From Pseudomonas sp. SCA2728.1_7 (GTDB lineage: Bacteria; Pseudomonadota; Gammaproteobacteria; Pseudomonadales; Pseudomonadaceae): a stretch of DNA of 64,000 bases. Shown here in pieces: positions 53,540 through 62,317 of this stretch. The notes under the pieces are model-generated. The model searched no databases and had not been told where the DNA came from. It saw nothing but the letters and a program-made list of their open reading frames with translations. The stretch lies in the NCBI RefSeq assembly GCF_018138145.1, contig NZ_CP073104.1, forward strand, positions 310,001-374,000, read 5' to 3'. The first letter of the stretch is position 1, and every line of letters starts with the position of its first letter. The position numbers and the translations under genes are program-made.

Positions 53540-54151
53540 TCAAACCGGTTGCGTCGCCGCTTCTGCCGCGATCGCCGCAAGGACGCTGGGGCGGGCGGCG
53601 ACCCGCTGGGAGTGGGCGGCCAGCGACGGCCAGTCCTGCAGGTCGATATTGAAGTTGGGCAGCCACGTCAGCACGGTAAACAGGTAGGCATCGGCGATAC
53701 TGAACGTGCCCAGCAAATAGTCCTGATCGACCAGTTTGCGGTTCAGGTAGTCGAGGCGCTTGAACAGTTTGTGGGTGAAAATCGCTTTGGTCGCCTGTGG
53801 AATCTGCCCATCGAACAGCGGTGCGCAGCCGCCGTGAATCTCCGTGCTGATGAAATTCAGATCCTCCTGCAACCGTGTCCGCGCCCAACTGCCAAGTGCC
53901 GGCGCCAGTGCGCGTTCGGGGACCTGATCGGCGAGGTACTGCAAGATCGCCGGGCCTTCGGTCAGCACTTCGCCGTTATCCAGGAGCAGCGCTGCGACGT
54001 AGCCTTTGGGGTTGATGTCGCGAAAGTCTTGCCCGTCAGCCGTGCGCTTGCTCTGGTTATTGACGCGAACCAGTTCAAACGGCATACCCAGTTCCCGCAG
54101 CACAATGTGCGGAGACAGCGAACAGGTCAGCGGGGCGAAATACAGTTTCAT
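53540..54151 (-). CDS. Glutathione S-transferase
   Basis: 203 residues from the ATG at 54151 (GGAAGT upstream). The thioredoxin-like N domain starts MKLYFAPLTCSLSPHIVLREL; the SLSPH motif carries the Ser/Cys active-site region, with GYVAALLLDNGEVLTEGPAILQYLADQ for glutathione contacts. The C-terminal helices end DAYLFTVLTWLPNFNID. Cytosolic, probably a detoxification enzyme. It is divergent from the LysR gene, which likely controls it. Confidence 0.88.
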   Translation of the reverse strand: MKLYFAPLTCSLSPHIVLRELGMPFELVRVNNQSKRTADGQDFRDINPKGYVAALLLDNGEVLTEGPAILQYLADQVPERALAPALGSWARTRLQEDLNFISTEIHGGCAPLFDGQIPQATKAIFTHKLFKRLDYLNRKLVDQDYLLGTFSIADAYLFTVLTWLPNFNIDLQDWPSLAAHSQRVAARPSVLAAIAAEAATQPV

Positions 54152-54242
54152 GGCACTTCCTTGGAGAGAGAAGGCGCCAGATTCCATTGCCGTGGTGGCT
54201 TTCGCAAAGGTCATTTCGGGTGTTAGCGTATGACAAAATCTC

Positions 54243-55160
54243 ATGAGCAATCATCATCCCATGTCCGTCCGACTTCCTTCACTTAATGGATTGCGTGCTT
54301 TTGAAGCGGTCTGCCGATACATGAGTTTTACCAAGGCTGCCGAGGAACTCAACGTCACCCAAACCGCTGTCAGTCATCAGATTCGCCGACTCGAAGCCGA
54401 ACTGGGTGTGGCTCTTTTTCTGCGGCTCAACGGTGGTTTGGCGCTGAGTGAAGACGGGCAGGCCTACTTGCCGGGGGGGCGTGCAGCGTTTCAAGCGCTG
54501 CGTTATTCCACTGAACAGTTGCTCGAATCGCGCGATAAAAGCGTACTGACCATCAGCACCTTGGTGTCCTTTGCGTCGAAGTGGCTGTTGCCGCGTTTGC
54601 CGTCCTTTCAGCAGGCGTTTCCTGCTATCGATGTGCGCATCAGCGCGTCCACTGAGCGGGTCGACTTTCGCAAAGACGCGATTGATGCCGCGATCCGTTA
54701 CGGGCGGGGTGACTGGAAAGGGCTGCGTGCCGATTTTTTGATGTCCGATGAGGTCTTTCCGGTGTGCAGTCCTGCACTGACGAAGACGTTGCGCGCGCCG
54801 GCGGATCTGGCCAATCACACGTTACTGCAAGTCAGCGGCGTGACGGCCGGTGACTGGGGCGCCTGGCTACGCGCAGCGGGCCAACCGCTACAACTCGCAG
54901 AAGGTCCGCGCATGACCTTCGACCTGGCGATGATGGCGGTACAGGCCGCTGTTGACGGACAGGGCGTATGCATTGGCCGTTCGACCTATGTCGAGGACGA
55001 TTTGCGGGCCGGGCGTTTGGTCGCACCCTTTGGTCTGCGCTTGAAAGATGAACTGGGCTTCTATCTGGTGACGCCCGATGAAACGGCGCAATCGAAAAAA
55101 ATCGTGGCATTCAGGACATGGCTGCTGGCGTTGCTGGCGGACGCAGACACCTTTGTATAA
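54243..55160 (+). CDS. LysR-family regulator (GcvA type)
   Basis: 305 residues from the ATG at 54243; the ATG at 54261 (MSVRLPSLNGLRAFEAVCR) gives the conserved N terminus and is an equal alternative. Helix-turn-helix MSFTKAAEELNVTQTAVSHQIRRLEAELG. The effector domain includes RISASTERVDFRKDAIDAAIRYGRGDWKG and AVDGQGVCIGRSTYVEDDL. Divergent from the GST gene. Confidence 0.9.
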   Translation: MSNHHPMSVRLPSLNGLRAFEAVCRYMSFTKAAEELNVTQTAVSHQIRRLEAELGVALFLRLNGGLALSEDGQAYLPGGRAAFQALRYSTEQLLESRDKSVLTISTLVSFASKWLLPRLPSFQQAFPAIDVRISASTERVDFRKDAIDAAIRYGRGDWKGLRADFLMSDEVFPVCSPALTKTLRAPADLANHTLLQVSGVTAGDWGAWLRAAGQPLQLAEGPRMTFDLAMMAVQAAVDGQGVCIGRSTYVEDDLRAGRLVAPFGLRLKDELGFYLVTPDETAQSKKIVAFRTWLLALLADADTFV

Positions 55161-55282
55161 GCGTGTATCAAGCTGTCGCGCAGACACATGCGCACAATAA
55201 AGTCAGGGTTTACGACACATCAACGATACAGGCGACTCCCACAGTAGAGGTCACCCACCACTACGTTTGAGAGGGCTCCACC

Positions 55283-55696
55283 ATGCATCGTCCACTGTTA
55301 CTGGCCAGCGCCGCGCTACTCGCTTCAATGATCGGCATCGTCCACGCGGCTGACGCACCGGCCAAGAGCTGGCAACAAGGCTTGAGCCGCACGGACCTGG
55401 TTCGCCAGGATCTCGGTACGGCCGAGCGTGAGGTGATCCAGGCTCGTGTCGATTTCGAACCGGGCGTGACGTCGCCAAGACACGCGCATCCCGGTGTTGA
55501 GGTCGCGTATGTGATCAGCGGTACTTTCGAATATCAACTGGAGGGCAGGGCGCCGGTGACGTTGAAGGCGGGGGATTCGTTGTTTATCCCGCAAGGGGTG
55601 GCGCATGTTGCGAAGAATGTTGGCGCAGACAAAGGCTCGGAGCTGGCGACTTACATCGTCAAAAAGGGCGAGCCGGTGCTGATTCTCAAACCGTAG
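55283..55696 (+). CDS. Exported small cupin-domain protein
   Basis: 137 residues, signal peptide (MHRPLLLASAALLASMIGIVHA). Cupin metal-binding motifs: PRHAHPGVEVAYVISGTFEYQLEG and PQGVAHVAKN give the His/Glu ligands in HxHxxxE and HxA form. Small single-cupin proteins of this type are periplasmic, of unknown function. About 120 bp behind the LysR, same direction. Confidence 0.85.
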   Translation: MHRPLLLASAALLASMIGIVHAADAPAKSWQQGLSRTDLVRQDLGTAEREVIQARVDFEPGVTSPRHAHPGVEVAYVISGTFEYQLEGRAPVTLKAGDSLFIPQGVAHVAKNVGADKGSELATYIVKKGEPVLILKP

Positions 55697-55705
55697 GCCC
55701 GCGAT

Positions 55706-55915
55706 TCAATGGAGCGTCGCCGCTCGGCGACTCTCGCCAATCCTGATGCGGTCGAGCGCCCGGTTCAACGCATCGAGGGCATCGAGCAGCGCTTTGGCCT
55801 CGGCTTCGCGACCTTCGCCCCAGAGGCGCTCGGCCATTTTGTTCAGCGTCTGGATCGAGCGTTCGATCTCTGCGGCGGTTGCGGGTTCTTTATGGGTTGG
55901 TTCTTGCTTCGGCAT
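55706..55915 (-). CDS. Small hypothetical protein, 69 aa
   Basis: Charged helical sequence (MPKQEPTHKEPATAAEIERSIQTLNKMAERLWGEGREAEAKALLDALDALNRALDRIRIGESRR) with no motif. Heptad-like spacing of Leu/Ala suggests a coiled coil. It is convergent with the cupin gene, 9 bp apart. It is the last gene that looks like core chromosome before the island to the right. Confidence 0.6.
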   Translation of the reverse strand: MPKQEPTHKEPATAAEIERSIQTLNKMAERLWGEGREAEAKALLDALDALNRALDRIRIGESRRAATLH

Positions 55916-56138
55916 TCGAGGATCGTCTCGCCAGGAAACTCTGAAGTTTCATTTTTAACACGTACGGGCGCACGAATCCGCGAAAACGATGAGGGCGAAA
56001 AAACCGGAAAAGGTCATAACGCCCTTGACGCTTTGAAGCGGGTGGTGACTACGATTGCTTATTAAGGGGCGAATCCGAAGACTCAGTACCGAAGACGGCG
56101 GCTGTGCAGGACCCCAGTCAGCATAAGAACGGGATGAC

Positions 56139-57398
56139 ATGTTCGAAATTTTCGAAGTAGAAGTGCCAGGTGCGCAGTTTCCGTGCTCGAAGGAATACCA
56201 GACGGAAAAGGACAAAGCCAAGCGATGGCAGTGGCTGTTGAAAAATGCACATGGCAAGCAGGCCAAGTGTTTATGCCGCGGGCAGGGCGCCAAGCTTCTC
56301 AATATCCGTTACCTCAAAGGCAGTGATCATTACTTTCTCGCCAAGTGCGCGAACACCGGGTCGGAGCACGCGTTCGATTGTCGTTTTTTTAGTGAAGCAG
56401 AGTCTCGTTCCGGACTGCGCGCCTATGTTGAAGGCGTTGTGCTGGAGGGGGGCGACAACGATGTCAGCGTCCGTCTATCACACGCTATTCAAATCAGGGC
56501 GAATAACGATGGCGATGATCCTCAGCCTGTCCTTGCGCTCAATCCCCGTAAACTGCGAAGAACGCAGCGTGTGATGACGCTTTTGGGGCTGCTGCATCTG
56601 CTTTGGACACGCAGCAATCTGCATGCCTGGGTTCCTGCGATGGAAGGTAAACGCAAGGATGCAATCCTTGAGTGGCAGCTCAAAAAAACGGCGGAGAACA
56701 TCAAAACCCATCGTATGACCCTGGATCGAGTGCTTTTGACTCCTGCGCAAAGAAGCTCGATGGACGCAAAGCGTAACGTCTCAGTGCTGGATACGGCCAA
56801 GAAGCATAACTACCGGCTGCTCGCCGTTGGAGTGCTTGAACCTTTTGCCGGCGCGGTTGAAGACATCGTGGATCAGATGCCCGCGCTGTCGCTGATGAAC
56901 AGCGCGGGTATACCAAAGCTGTACCTCAATGGGCAGGTCTGGCCAGATGCACAGAAAAGTTTTGCTCGAGAGGTTGCAGCCTGGAAAAAAGGTGCGAAGA
57001 CCATCGCCATCGCTTTTTTTAACCTTCGTCAAAACAGCAAGTACTACGATGTTCTCGAGGTCGCACTGATGCGCGTGAGTGACATGCTCATTCCATTGGA
57101 TTCGAGTCTTGAAGGCGTCGTCGAGACGATGCTGCGTGAGCAAAAACGTAAATTCTCCAAGCCGCTGCGATTTGACGCAGATGAACAAACCCTTCCCGAC
57201 TTCTGGTTGAATGACCTCAAGGATGAATATCCAATGGAAGTGTTTGGTATGAACACTGCAGATTATCTGCAGCGCAAAGCGGCCAAAATCATTCACTACC
57301 AGACTGAGTACTCAAAGCGATCGGGATGGTGGCAGTGGGATGCCGCTGAGGACCCCGATGCGAGAAACATTCCGCAACTGCCGCCTGCAATGAAATAA
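56139..57398 (+). CDS. DUF1173-like protein
   Basis: 419 residues with no signal peptide or membrane segment. A Cys/His cluster near the N terminus (C44-x-C46 ... C70, H77, C81 in AKCLCRGQG, FLAKCANTGSEHAFDCRFF) looks like a metal site. This is the N-terminal signature of DUF1173, a family of unknown function common on integrative elements. The C-terminal part (KKGAKTIAIAFFNLRQNSKYYDVLEVALMRVSDMLIPLDSS) is shared by the family. First gene of the right-hand island, convergent with the Shedu-like gene 75 bp away. Confidence 0.65.
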   Translation: MFEIFEVEVPGAQFPCSKEYQTEKDKAKRWQWLLKNAHGKQAKCLCRGQGAKLLNIRYLKGSDHYFLAKCANTGSEHAFDCRFFSEAESRSGLRAYVEGVVLEGGDNDVSVRLSHAIQIRANNDGDDPQPVLALNPRKLRRTQRVMTLLGLLHLLWTRSNLHAWVPAMEGKRKDAILEWQLKKTAENIKTHRMTLDRVLLTPAQRSSMDAKRNVSVLDTAKKHNYRLLAVGVLEPFAGAVEDIVDQMPALSLMNSAGIPKLYLNGQVWPDAQKSFAREVAAWKKGAKTIAIAFFNLRQNSKYYDVLEVALMRVSDMLIPLDSSLEGVVETMLREQKRKFSKPLRFDADEQTLPDFWLNDLKDEYPMEVFGMNTADYLQRKAAKIIHYQTEYSKRSGWWQWDAAEDPDARNIPQLPPAMK

Positions 57399-57472
57399 CC
57401 ACAATGTGAATGGAGGACCTGCATCCGGGCTTGCTGCACTATGAGCTGCGAATGACCCCTCGACCGCGCGAA

Positions 57473-58816
57473 CTAGCTCGAGAGCTCCGCAGCAGGACCG
57501 ATCAGGCCTTTGGCTCTTTCGTACAACTCGTCGAATGTGATGACTTGAACATCTGATAACGCGTTTCTGAACATCTGAAAGGAACTGAATCTGTCTTCAT
57601 GGATACTGCCGTTTTGGTTGGTAAACTCAGCCAGCGTTCCAATGACAAGAAACGACTTTGGTTTGTACATGTAGAGCTTTTCACCGCAGTCGAATCCCTC
57701 GTCGTCCTTGACGGTGAGGCTTGTCTTCAGGTTTTCCATCGATACCTGAACCGTGCGCTGGAGTTGCGCGATACCGCCCGCCAGTTCATCGGATATCGCC
57801 CAGGCACCAGGACGGTAAGATGTACTTACCTGACGAAGTAAAGGCTTTTCATGGGTCTTGATTTCGGCGAAGCACAGCGAGCTGATCATTCCATTTGAAC
57901 TGAGAAGGGCATCAACTCGTTTGCCGGCACCCTTGACGCTATGCCCTGCAACCACTTGCTCAAGTCTGCCGTCCTGCAGTGGAGTGTTGAACAGGTAATT
58001 GAGACCAAAGCCAAAAATCCACTGGTTTTCCTGAAAAAATTTCTGCCAAACACTCTCCGGCCCCGCGCCGCCTTCAATCCTGCTTCTGAAAAAGGACGCG
58101 TCGTTCAATAAGCGTTGAAATGTCTTCAGTTGGGTTCTTTTTTCTTGCATGCCGCGGATGTCGTCGACGCTTACCTTGCCTTCAAGCAACATCGTCAACA
58201 CTTCATTTAATGCCCGGCTGTCCTCTTGCGCACGTTTTAAACCTTCCGACACTTCCTCCGTGGCGAAGTCATTGTCTAGTCGATTACTTAAATCACTGAG
58301 TTTCGACTGCAGCGCCAAGCTGAGTGTTAGGCCATCTGCCAATGCATGATCAAAGGTATAGCTGAAGATGAGGTGTTGTTGATTCGCTGAGAAGAATGGG
58401 GGGGTTGAAAGAACAGAGCTGAACAGCAGCTTGAAACCGGAAAAATAGGCGGTGACCTTTTCAAGATCCTCGGCCACACGGGTTGGCTCAATAAATAGCA
58501 GCACATCGAAGGCGTCGTATGAAATCGTTGCCGAAGCAATGCCTGAAATCAGTTGTGAATATTTTAAGTAAGTGACCTTGAGTGGCTCTGGCGCTTTATT
58601 GGAGTCCGCGAGTTGGTAACTCAATTCGGCATCACGCTCATAGATCCACGCAACCGACAGCGTTTGTTTCTTCGCCGCTATCCTTTTCAACGCGGCTCGG
58701 GCGACTAAGGTCTTCCCTGTACCTTGAGCCATTTGGATCAAGGCGAGCCTGCTCCCGCTCAGATACGATTCCACAATGCGTTCAACGGCTGTTTGTTGTA
58801 CTGAGTTCAGATTCAT
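57473..58816 (-). CDS. Shedu-family (DUF4263) nuclease with an N-terminal helicase-like domain
   Basis: 447 residues. Residues about 1-170 resemble the first RecA domain of an SF2 helicase: Walker A (AQGTGKT, 30-36, intact), then FDVLLFIEPT (104-112), where the DEAD-like motif II should be but lacks the Asp-Glu, then LLFSSVLSTPP (motif III-like). No second RecA domain follows. Residues about 235-430 match DUF4263, the SduA nuclease of Shedu defence: FFQENQWIFGFGLNYLF, GKRVDALL (D302) and CFAEIKTHEK (E318, K320), giving a PD-(D/E)XK active site, with Q351/Q353 downstream. Shedu nucleases cut phage DNA. The N terminus probably senses DNA or nucleotide. It is 58 bp behind the DUF2786 fragment, in the same direction. 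Confidence 0.78.
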   Translation of the reverse strand: MNLNSVQQTAVERIVESYLSGSRLALIQMAQGTGKTLVARAALKRIAAKKQTLSVAWIYERDAELSYQLADSNKAPEPLKVTYLKYSQLISGIASATISYDAFDVLLFIEPTRVAEDLEKVTAYFSGFKLLFSSVLSTPPFFSANQQHLIFSYTFDHALADGLTLSLALQSKLSDLSNRLDNDFATEEVSEGLKRAQEDSRALNEVLTMLLEGKVSVDDIRGMQEKRTQLKTFQRLLNDASFFRSRIEGGAGPESVWQKFFQENQWIFGFGLNYLFNTPLQDGRLEQVVAGHSVKGAGKRVDALLSSNGMISSLCFAEIKTHEKPLLRQVSTSYRPGAWAISDELAGGIAQLQRTVQVSMENLKTSLTVKDDEGFDCGEKLYMYKPKSFLVIGTLAEFTNQNGSIHEDRFSSFQMFRNALSDVQVITFDELYERAKGLIGPAAELSS

Positions 58817-58873
58817 TTGCCACTCGTGTAGATACCGACGGAGAGATAAGACTTTAGCGCCATGCTGCCGTTT

Positions 58874-59314
58874 TCACGCAGGAACGAGAATCGAATCCCG
58901 CGGTAAAAATGCAAAGGCCGAAGGCAGTTGGCCGAACGACGAGCACAACGGCATTGCTCGAAAAGCAATAGTCATTTGCGATTCCGGTGGATTGTTGCTG
59001 TCAAGGGCTGAAGTAAGCATCGGTTCATCGCTGCAACTCAGCGAAGTGCACCCGACCACATGGGCAACTGCACCGCGCAGGCTCCGCTCCCACGCGGGAA
59101 GACGTTCAGCTCGCGAAAATTGCGACTCGACTTCACCGACGTCGCTCAACTTTACATCCATTTCGGTCAGCCGGTACTCGCGCATCAGTGCCTGGGCCTG
59201 ACGCAACGCCGTGGCAGCTTCGTTCTCGTTGGCGCTCTGTGCCAGTGCTAGGCAGTGCTTGATCTTGCGGATCGCGCGCTCGAGTTTCTTATCGTCGATC
59301 TGTTGTGCAGACAT
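58874..59314 (-). pseudogene. DUF2786 phage protein, C-terminally replaced
   Basis: 146 residues from the ATG at 59314 (AGGA 7 nt upstream; a longer reading from 59419 is less likely). The N-terminal half is the DUF2786 pattern of temperate Pseudomonas phages (KLERAIRKIKHCLALAQSANENEAATALRQAQALMREYRLTEMDVKLSDVGEVES). After about residue 100 the expected segment is gone and SALDSNNPPESQMTIAFRAMPLCSSFG is unlike the family. So it is a truncated remnant, with a break near 59000, possibly where the Shedu/DUF1173 block joined. The product may still be made but is probably not functional. Confidence 0.6.
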
Positions 59315-59368
59315 AGGTGATCCTCGCCGGGTATATTTGGCAGTTGAATTCGGGGGAGTGCGATAGGA

Positions 59369-60289
59369 ATGCTCAATGATTACGGGAAGAGCTTGTTCAA
59401 ACCGTGGTGTTCCGTTCAAAACGTGACGCTGGTACTCGCTCTGGTTTTTGTCGTCGGATTAACGATAAAAACATACGCGTTAAATAGCTCTGAGATCGCT
59501 AGCTGGGTCCAGGCCTTCGGTTCGGTAGCGGCGATAATTGTGGCCGCTTACTTTCCAGTTTGGCACGGGCGAAAAGAGCTCCAGCGCAGACACCAGTCTT
59601 TGGCAGAAATACTTCGTGTCCTGTCTGATGACGCTACTGAGTCTCTCCACTTGCTGGCAAGCGCCTTCGCTTGTCCACATCGCGAAAAGAAAGAGATGAT
59701 GAGATACGAAACTTTTCATCGAGGTCGAGATTGGCAGGCTCTCACAGACCAGCTTTCGCAAATACCAGTATCCGAGCTGACTCCACAGTTAGCGAGAGAC
59801 CTAAGCTACGTCAAAGATGCCGTAGAGTTTGGCTCTTTCGTGGCAGCACAGATACCTGAATGGATGCGCGCTGGAGGGTATTCTCGGCCGGATGTTGTTC
59901 GTGTACTACGGACAAAACGTGATCTCGTTGGAGTTATCAGATCTCGGCTGCCAGTGCCACTGGGAGTGGAATCGCCAGAGTTGTCTCAGGCGCAATTGGC
60001 AACGCAAGTAAGTGAGATGAAACGGCCGAATTTTGAGCCCCTAGCATTCGATGATGCCGAAGTTTACAGAAGATATGTATGGGATGATTACAGATGGCCA
60101 CTTCCGCAGCGTGTATTCATTCATGGGGTATATCCTTACTTCAATGATTTTGGCCCAAGCTATATGGAGCTTCCGCCGAACTTTTTTGGAATGCAAGAAA
60201 TTGAAGAATATGTACGCAGCTATTGCCGAATTCTTCACGAAGAGCATTTGGAATCTGAGATGATGCGGGAGTCGGAAGGGGCTCTTTAA
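59369..60289 (+). CDS. Two-helix membrane protein of unknown function, 306 aa
   Basis: Two N-terminal membrane helices (VTLVLALVFVVGLTIKTYAL, residues 19-38, and WVQAFGSVAAIIVAAYFPVW, about 47-66), then a large soluble C-terminal region (RRHQSLAEILRVLSDDATESLHLLASAF ... YFNDFGPSYMELPPNFFGMQEIEEYVRSYCR). No enzyme motif. Lower GC and different codon use from the flanking core genes, so probably acquired. Divergent from DUF2786. Two-helix-plus-soluble-domain proteins inside prophages are sometimes superinfection-exclusion or abortive-infection components; that is only an inference here. Confidence 0.65.
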   Translation: MLNDYGKSLFKPWCSVQNVTLVLALVFVVGLTIKTYALNSSEIASWVQAFGSVAAIIVAAYFPVWHGRKELQRRHQSLAEILRVLSDDATESLHLLASAFACPHREKKEMMRYETFHRGRDWQALTDQLSQIPVSELTPQLARDLSYVKDAVEFGSFVAAQIPEWMRAGGYSRPDVVRVLRTKRDLVGVIRSRLPVPLGVESPELSQAQLATQVSEMKRPNFEPLAFDDAEVYRRYVWDDYRWPLPQRVFIHGVYPYFNDFGPSYMELPPNFFGMQEIEEYVRSYCRILHEEHLESEMMRESEGAL

Positions 60290-60290
60290 G

Positions 60291-61159
60291 CTAATTGCCA
60301 CAAAAGCAGTCAATGTCTTCTGAGAGATATTCGAAATCAAAGTAGTCTGCCGGGATCGTTGCTCGGCAGACCAACCCATCGTGTTGTAGTCGGCGCGATC
60401 CTGTCGGAACACCTGGCCGAACCGCTCCTCGGTGGCTGACCACCAGATAACCCGCGAGGGATCATCGATGATGGTTTTTATCAGCTTGCCTGCGTTCTTC
60501 TTACAGCACAGGTCGCAGTTGCCGGAGTCGGAATGCATTCCCAGATCGAGGGGCTGGGCCGCCCAGAACGCACCGACATCCTCCTTGGTGACACCAGCGG
60601 TGTAGGACAGGCAGATGTTGTCCCATCGGGTGCCGCCTCGATCATTGGCGGCCATCATGCGGTGGAAGCGCTTCGGTTCGTCGTGCCGGATGCCCACGAC
60701 GCAATCCCACTCGGTGTAGCCCAGGGCGCGCATGTGCTTCTCGCCGATCTTCACCTTCAGGTAAGCGGTGCACATGTTGTTCGAGAAGTTTGGCAGCACC
60801 GGAGGCAGGTTCTTTTCAGCCTTCCGGTATGCGGCGTAATACTCGAGCATCATGGTGAAGGGTTCGCCGTTGCGGCTGGCAGTTACGAAGTCCACCAGCC
60901 TGTACCATGGAGCGTCATCCGGCTGGCCGTACTCGCGGCACCATTCCATCCAAACAATGTTCACTTTCCAGCGCTTGCCGATCTGGTCGATGAAGACCAG
61001 CGTTTCCTCGCGCTCTTTGCCGGTGTTCTGAAAGAACAGGTGCACGTCTGGTTGCAGCGCGCCGCCGTGTGCTTCGAGGATCTTGTAGATCATGTGCCCA
61101 CTGGTGCGACCACCGTTGATGCCGATCTGGGCCGGGCCGGTGATCAGGTAGGGATTCAT
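60291..61159 (-). pseudogene. Phage PAPS-reductase-like protein, frameshifted near its end
   Basis: Starts at the ATG at 61159 (AAGGAG upstream) and follows phage phosphoadenosine-phosphosulfate-reductase family proteins: GGRTSGHMIYKILEAHGG (ATP-PP loop), FQNTGKEREETLVFIDQI, CDLCCKKNAGKLIKTIIDDPSRVIWWSATEERFGQVF. Around 60374-60379 the frame shifts. In the correct frame the reading continues LVCRATIPADYFDFEYLSEDIDCFCGN and stops at 60291, just short of the convergent gene. In the annotated frame it instead runs on to 60041 as low-complexity junk. So a one-base loss or sequencing error separates the last about 28 residues. Such proteins probably act in phage DNA or host sulfur metabolism. Confidence 0.6.
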
Positions 61160-61267
61160 GATGGCTCCTTATAGCCAGCAGTCTCGCCGGGGCGGCATTG
61201 ACTAGTGGCAAAATAGAATTAAATGGTGTTTGCTACTGCTCGGCATGACGCCTGATCAGGAGGAGCG

Positions 61268-61849
61268 ATGTGTGAGGAAGCGCTGAAGGCAAACGAAAAT
61301 GAGCCTTTGATGGCCGCTAAGCGGCTTTACGAGCAATGTCTTGAGATTCGAAATTTTGAGATCAGCCAGTTGGCCAATCGAAACAACTTTTTGATGATCT
61401 TTCAGGGTGTCCTATTCGCCGGGCTGGTCCAGTCATCCGGAACATTCCCTGTCGTGTCATTCATGGCCTGCCTGACTGGGATTGTTGTGTCCTGGTTCCA
61501 AACTCAAATTGCCGCTGGCGCGAAGTACTGGCAAGAACACTGGGAGCATGAGCTCAAGGCAGCGGAGATTCGACTCCTCGGACTCTTACCGGTCAGCGAT
61601 GAGCGGACAGCTGTTAAACTGTTTTCAAAGAGCCGAGAACAGATCAAAAACGATGTTCAATCTCGGCTAGAAGTTGGCACGGAGAGCCTGACCATTCGCG
61701 CTCTGATCCTTAAGAAGTATTCGGTTAGTAAAGTGCCTATCAAGCTTGGTTTATCCCTCATGGGGATTTGGACGGTCTTGCTTCTATGCACAGTTAATTT
61801 CGGCTGGTGCATTACGGTTCCCGACTTCATCACCGGATTTAAGCGCTAG
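61268..61849 (+). CDS. RipA-like small membrane protein, 193 aa
   Basis: 193 residues. LYEQCLEIRNFEISQLANRNNFLMIFQGVLFAGLVQ, then a helix (VVSFMACLTGIVVSWFQTQIAAG) and AKYWQEHWEHELKAAEIRLLG, followed by a third helix near the C terminus (LGLSLMGIWTVLLLCTVNFGW). This matches the sequence pattern of the family known as RipA-type octameric membrane proteins, recalled and not checked. AGGAGG precedes the ATG. Probably an inner-membrane prophage accessory protein. It overlaps the next gene's 3' end by 11 bp (convergent). Confidence 0.6.
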   Translation: MCEEALKANENEPLMAAKRLYEQCLEIRNFEISQLANRNNFLMIFQGVLFAGLVQSSGTFPVVSFMACLTGIVVSWFQTQIAAGAKYWQEHWEHELKAAEIRLLGLLPVSDERTAVKLFSKSREQIKNDVQSRLEVGTESLTIRALILKKYSVSKVPIKLGLSLMGIWTVLLLCTVNFGWCITVPDFITGFKR

Positions 61850-62171
61850 GCCCTGGATCAATTATCTCGTCACCCGGATCACGCCTCAGTTCAGCCAGGC
61901 TTTCATTCCGAAATACCCGCGCTACGCTTTCGCTAATCACGAATTCGTGGCGCGCTTTCAAAGCCTCCCGCGCACCTTCACGACCGAGCGAATGAACGTA
62001 GCGCAGACAGCCTTCAATCACTGAGGCCTGTTCGGTGTCTTCGCTCCAATCCATCAGCTCTTCCAGCTTTTGCCGTGTTCCGAGCCGGCACCGGTGCCGC
62101 AGCTCCTTCTCGTCTAACTCGATCCGTTTCAGCGCAGCCTTCGCCGATCGCTCCTGTCCACTCTTGGCCAT
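61839..62171 (-). CDS. Small phage-type hypothetical protein, 110 aa
   Basis: MAKSGQERSAKAALKRIELDEKELRHRCRLGTRQKLEELMDWSEDTEQASVIEGCLRYVHSLGREGAREALKARHEFVISESVARVFRNES: helical, charged, no known domain. The type is common in Pseudomonas prophages, in my recollection. GAGGTAGGCC precedes the ATG. Convergent with the RipA-like gene. Confidence 0.65.
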   Translation of the reverse strand: MAKSGQERSAKAALKRIELDEKELRHRCRLGTRQKLEELMDWSEDTEQASVIEGCLRYVHSLGREGAREALKARHEFVISESVARVFRNESLAELRRDPGDEIIDPGPSA

Positions 62172-62317
62172 GGCCTACCTCTTCAATTCCACTGGCCGGC
62201 AAGTCCAGCCAGCTCTGTAACGGTTAAGTTCAAAAGTCCGAGATCCGTATGACAACTTAGATTGATGTGATGGCAAAACGCGATTACGATGCCGCCCCTT
62301 CATAAGGGAGTTACACA

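Noticed and set aside
60041..60290. The C-terminal extension of the PAPS-reductase-like frame
   Set aside because: It overlaps the opposite-strand gene and is low-complexity; the frame-corrected ending at 60291 is better supported.
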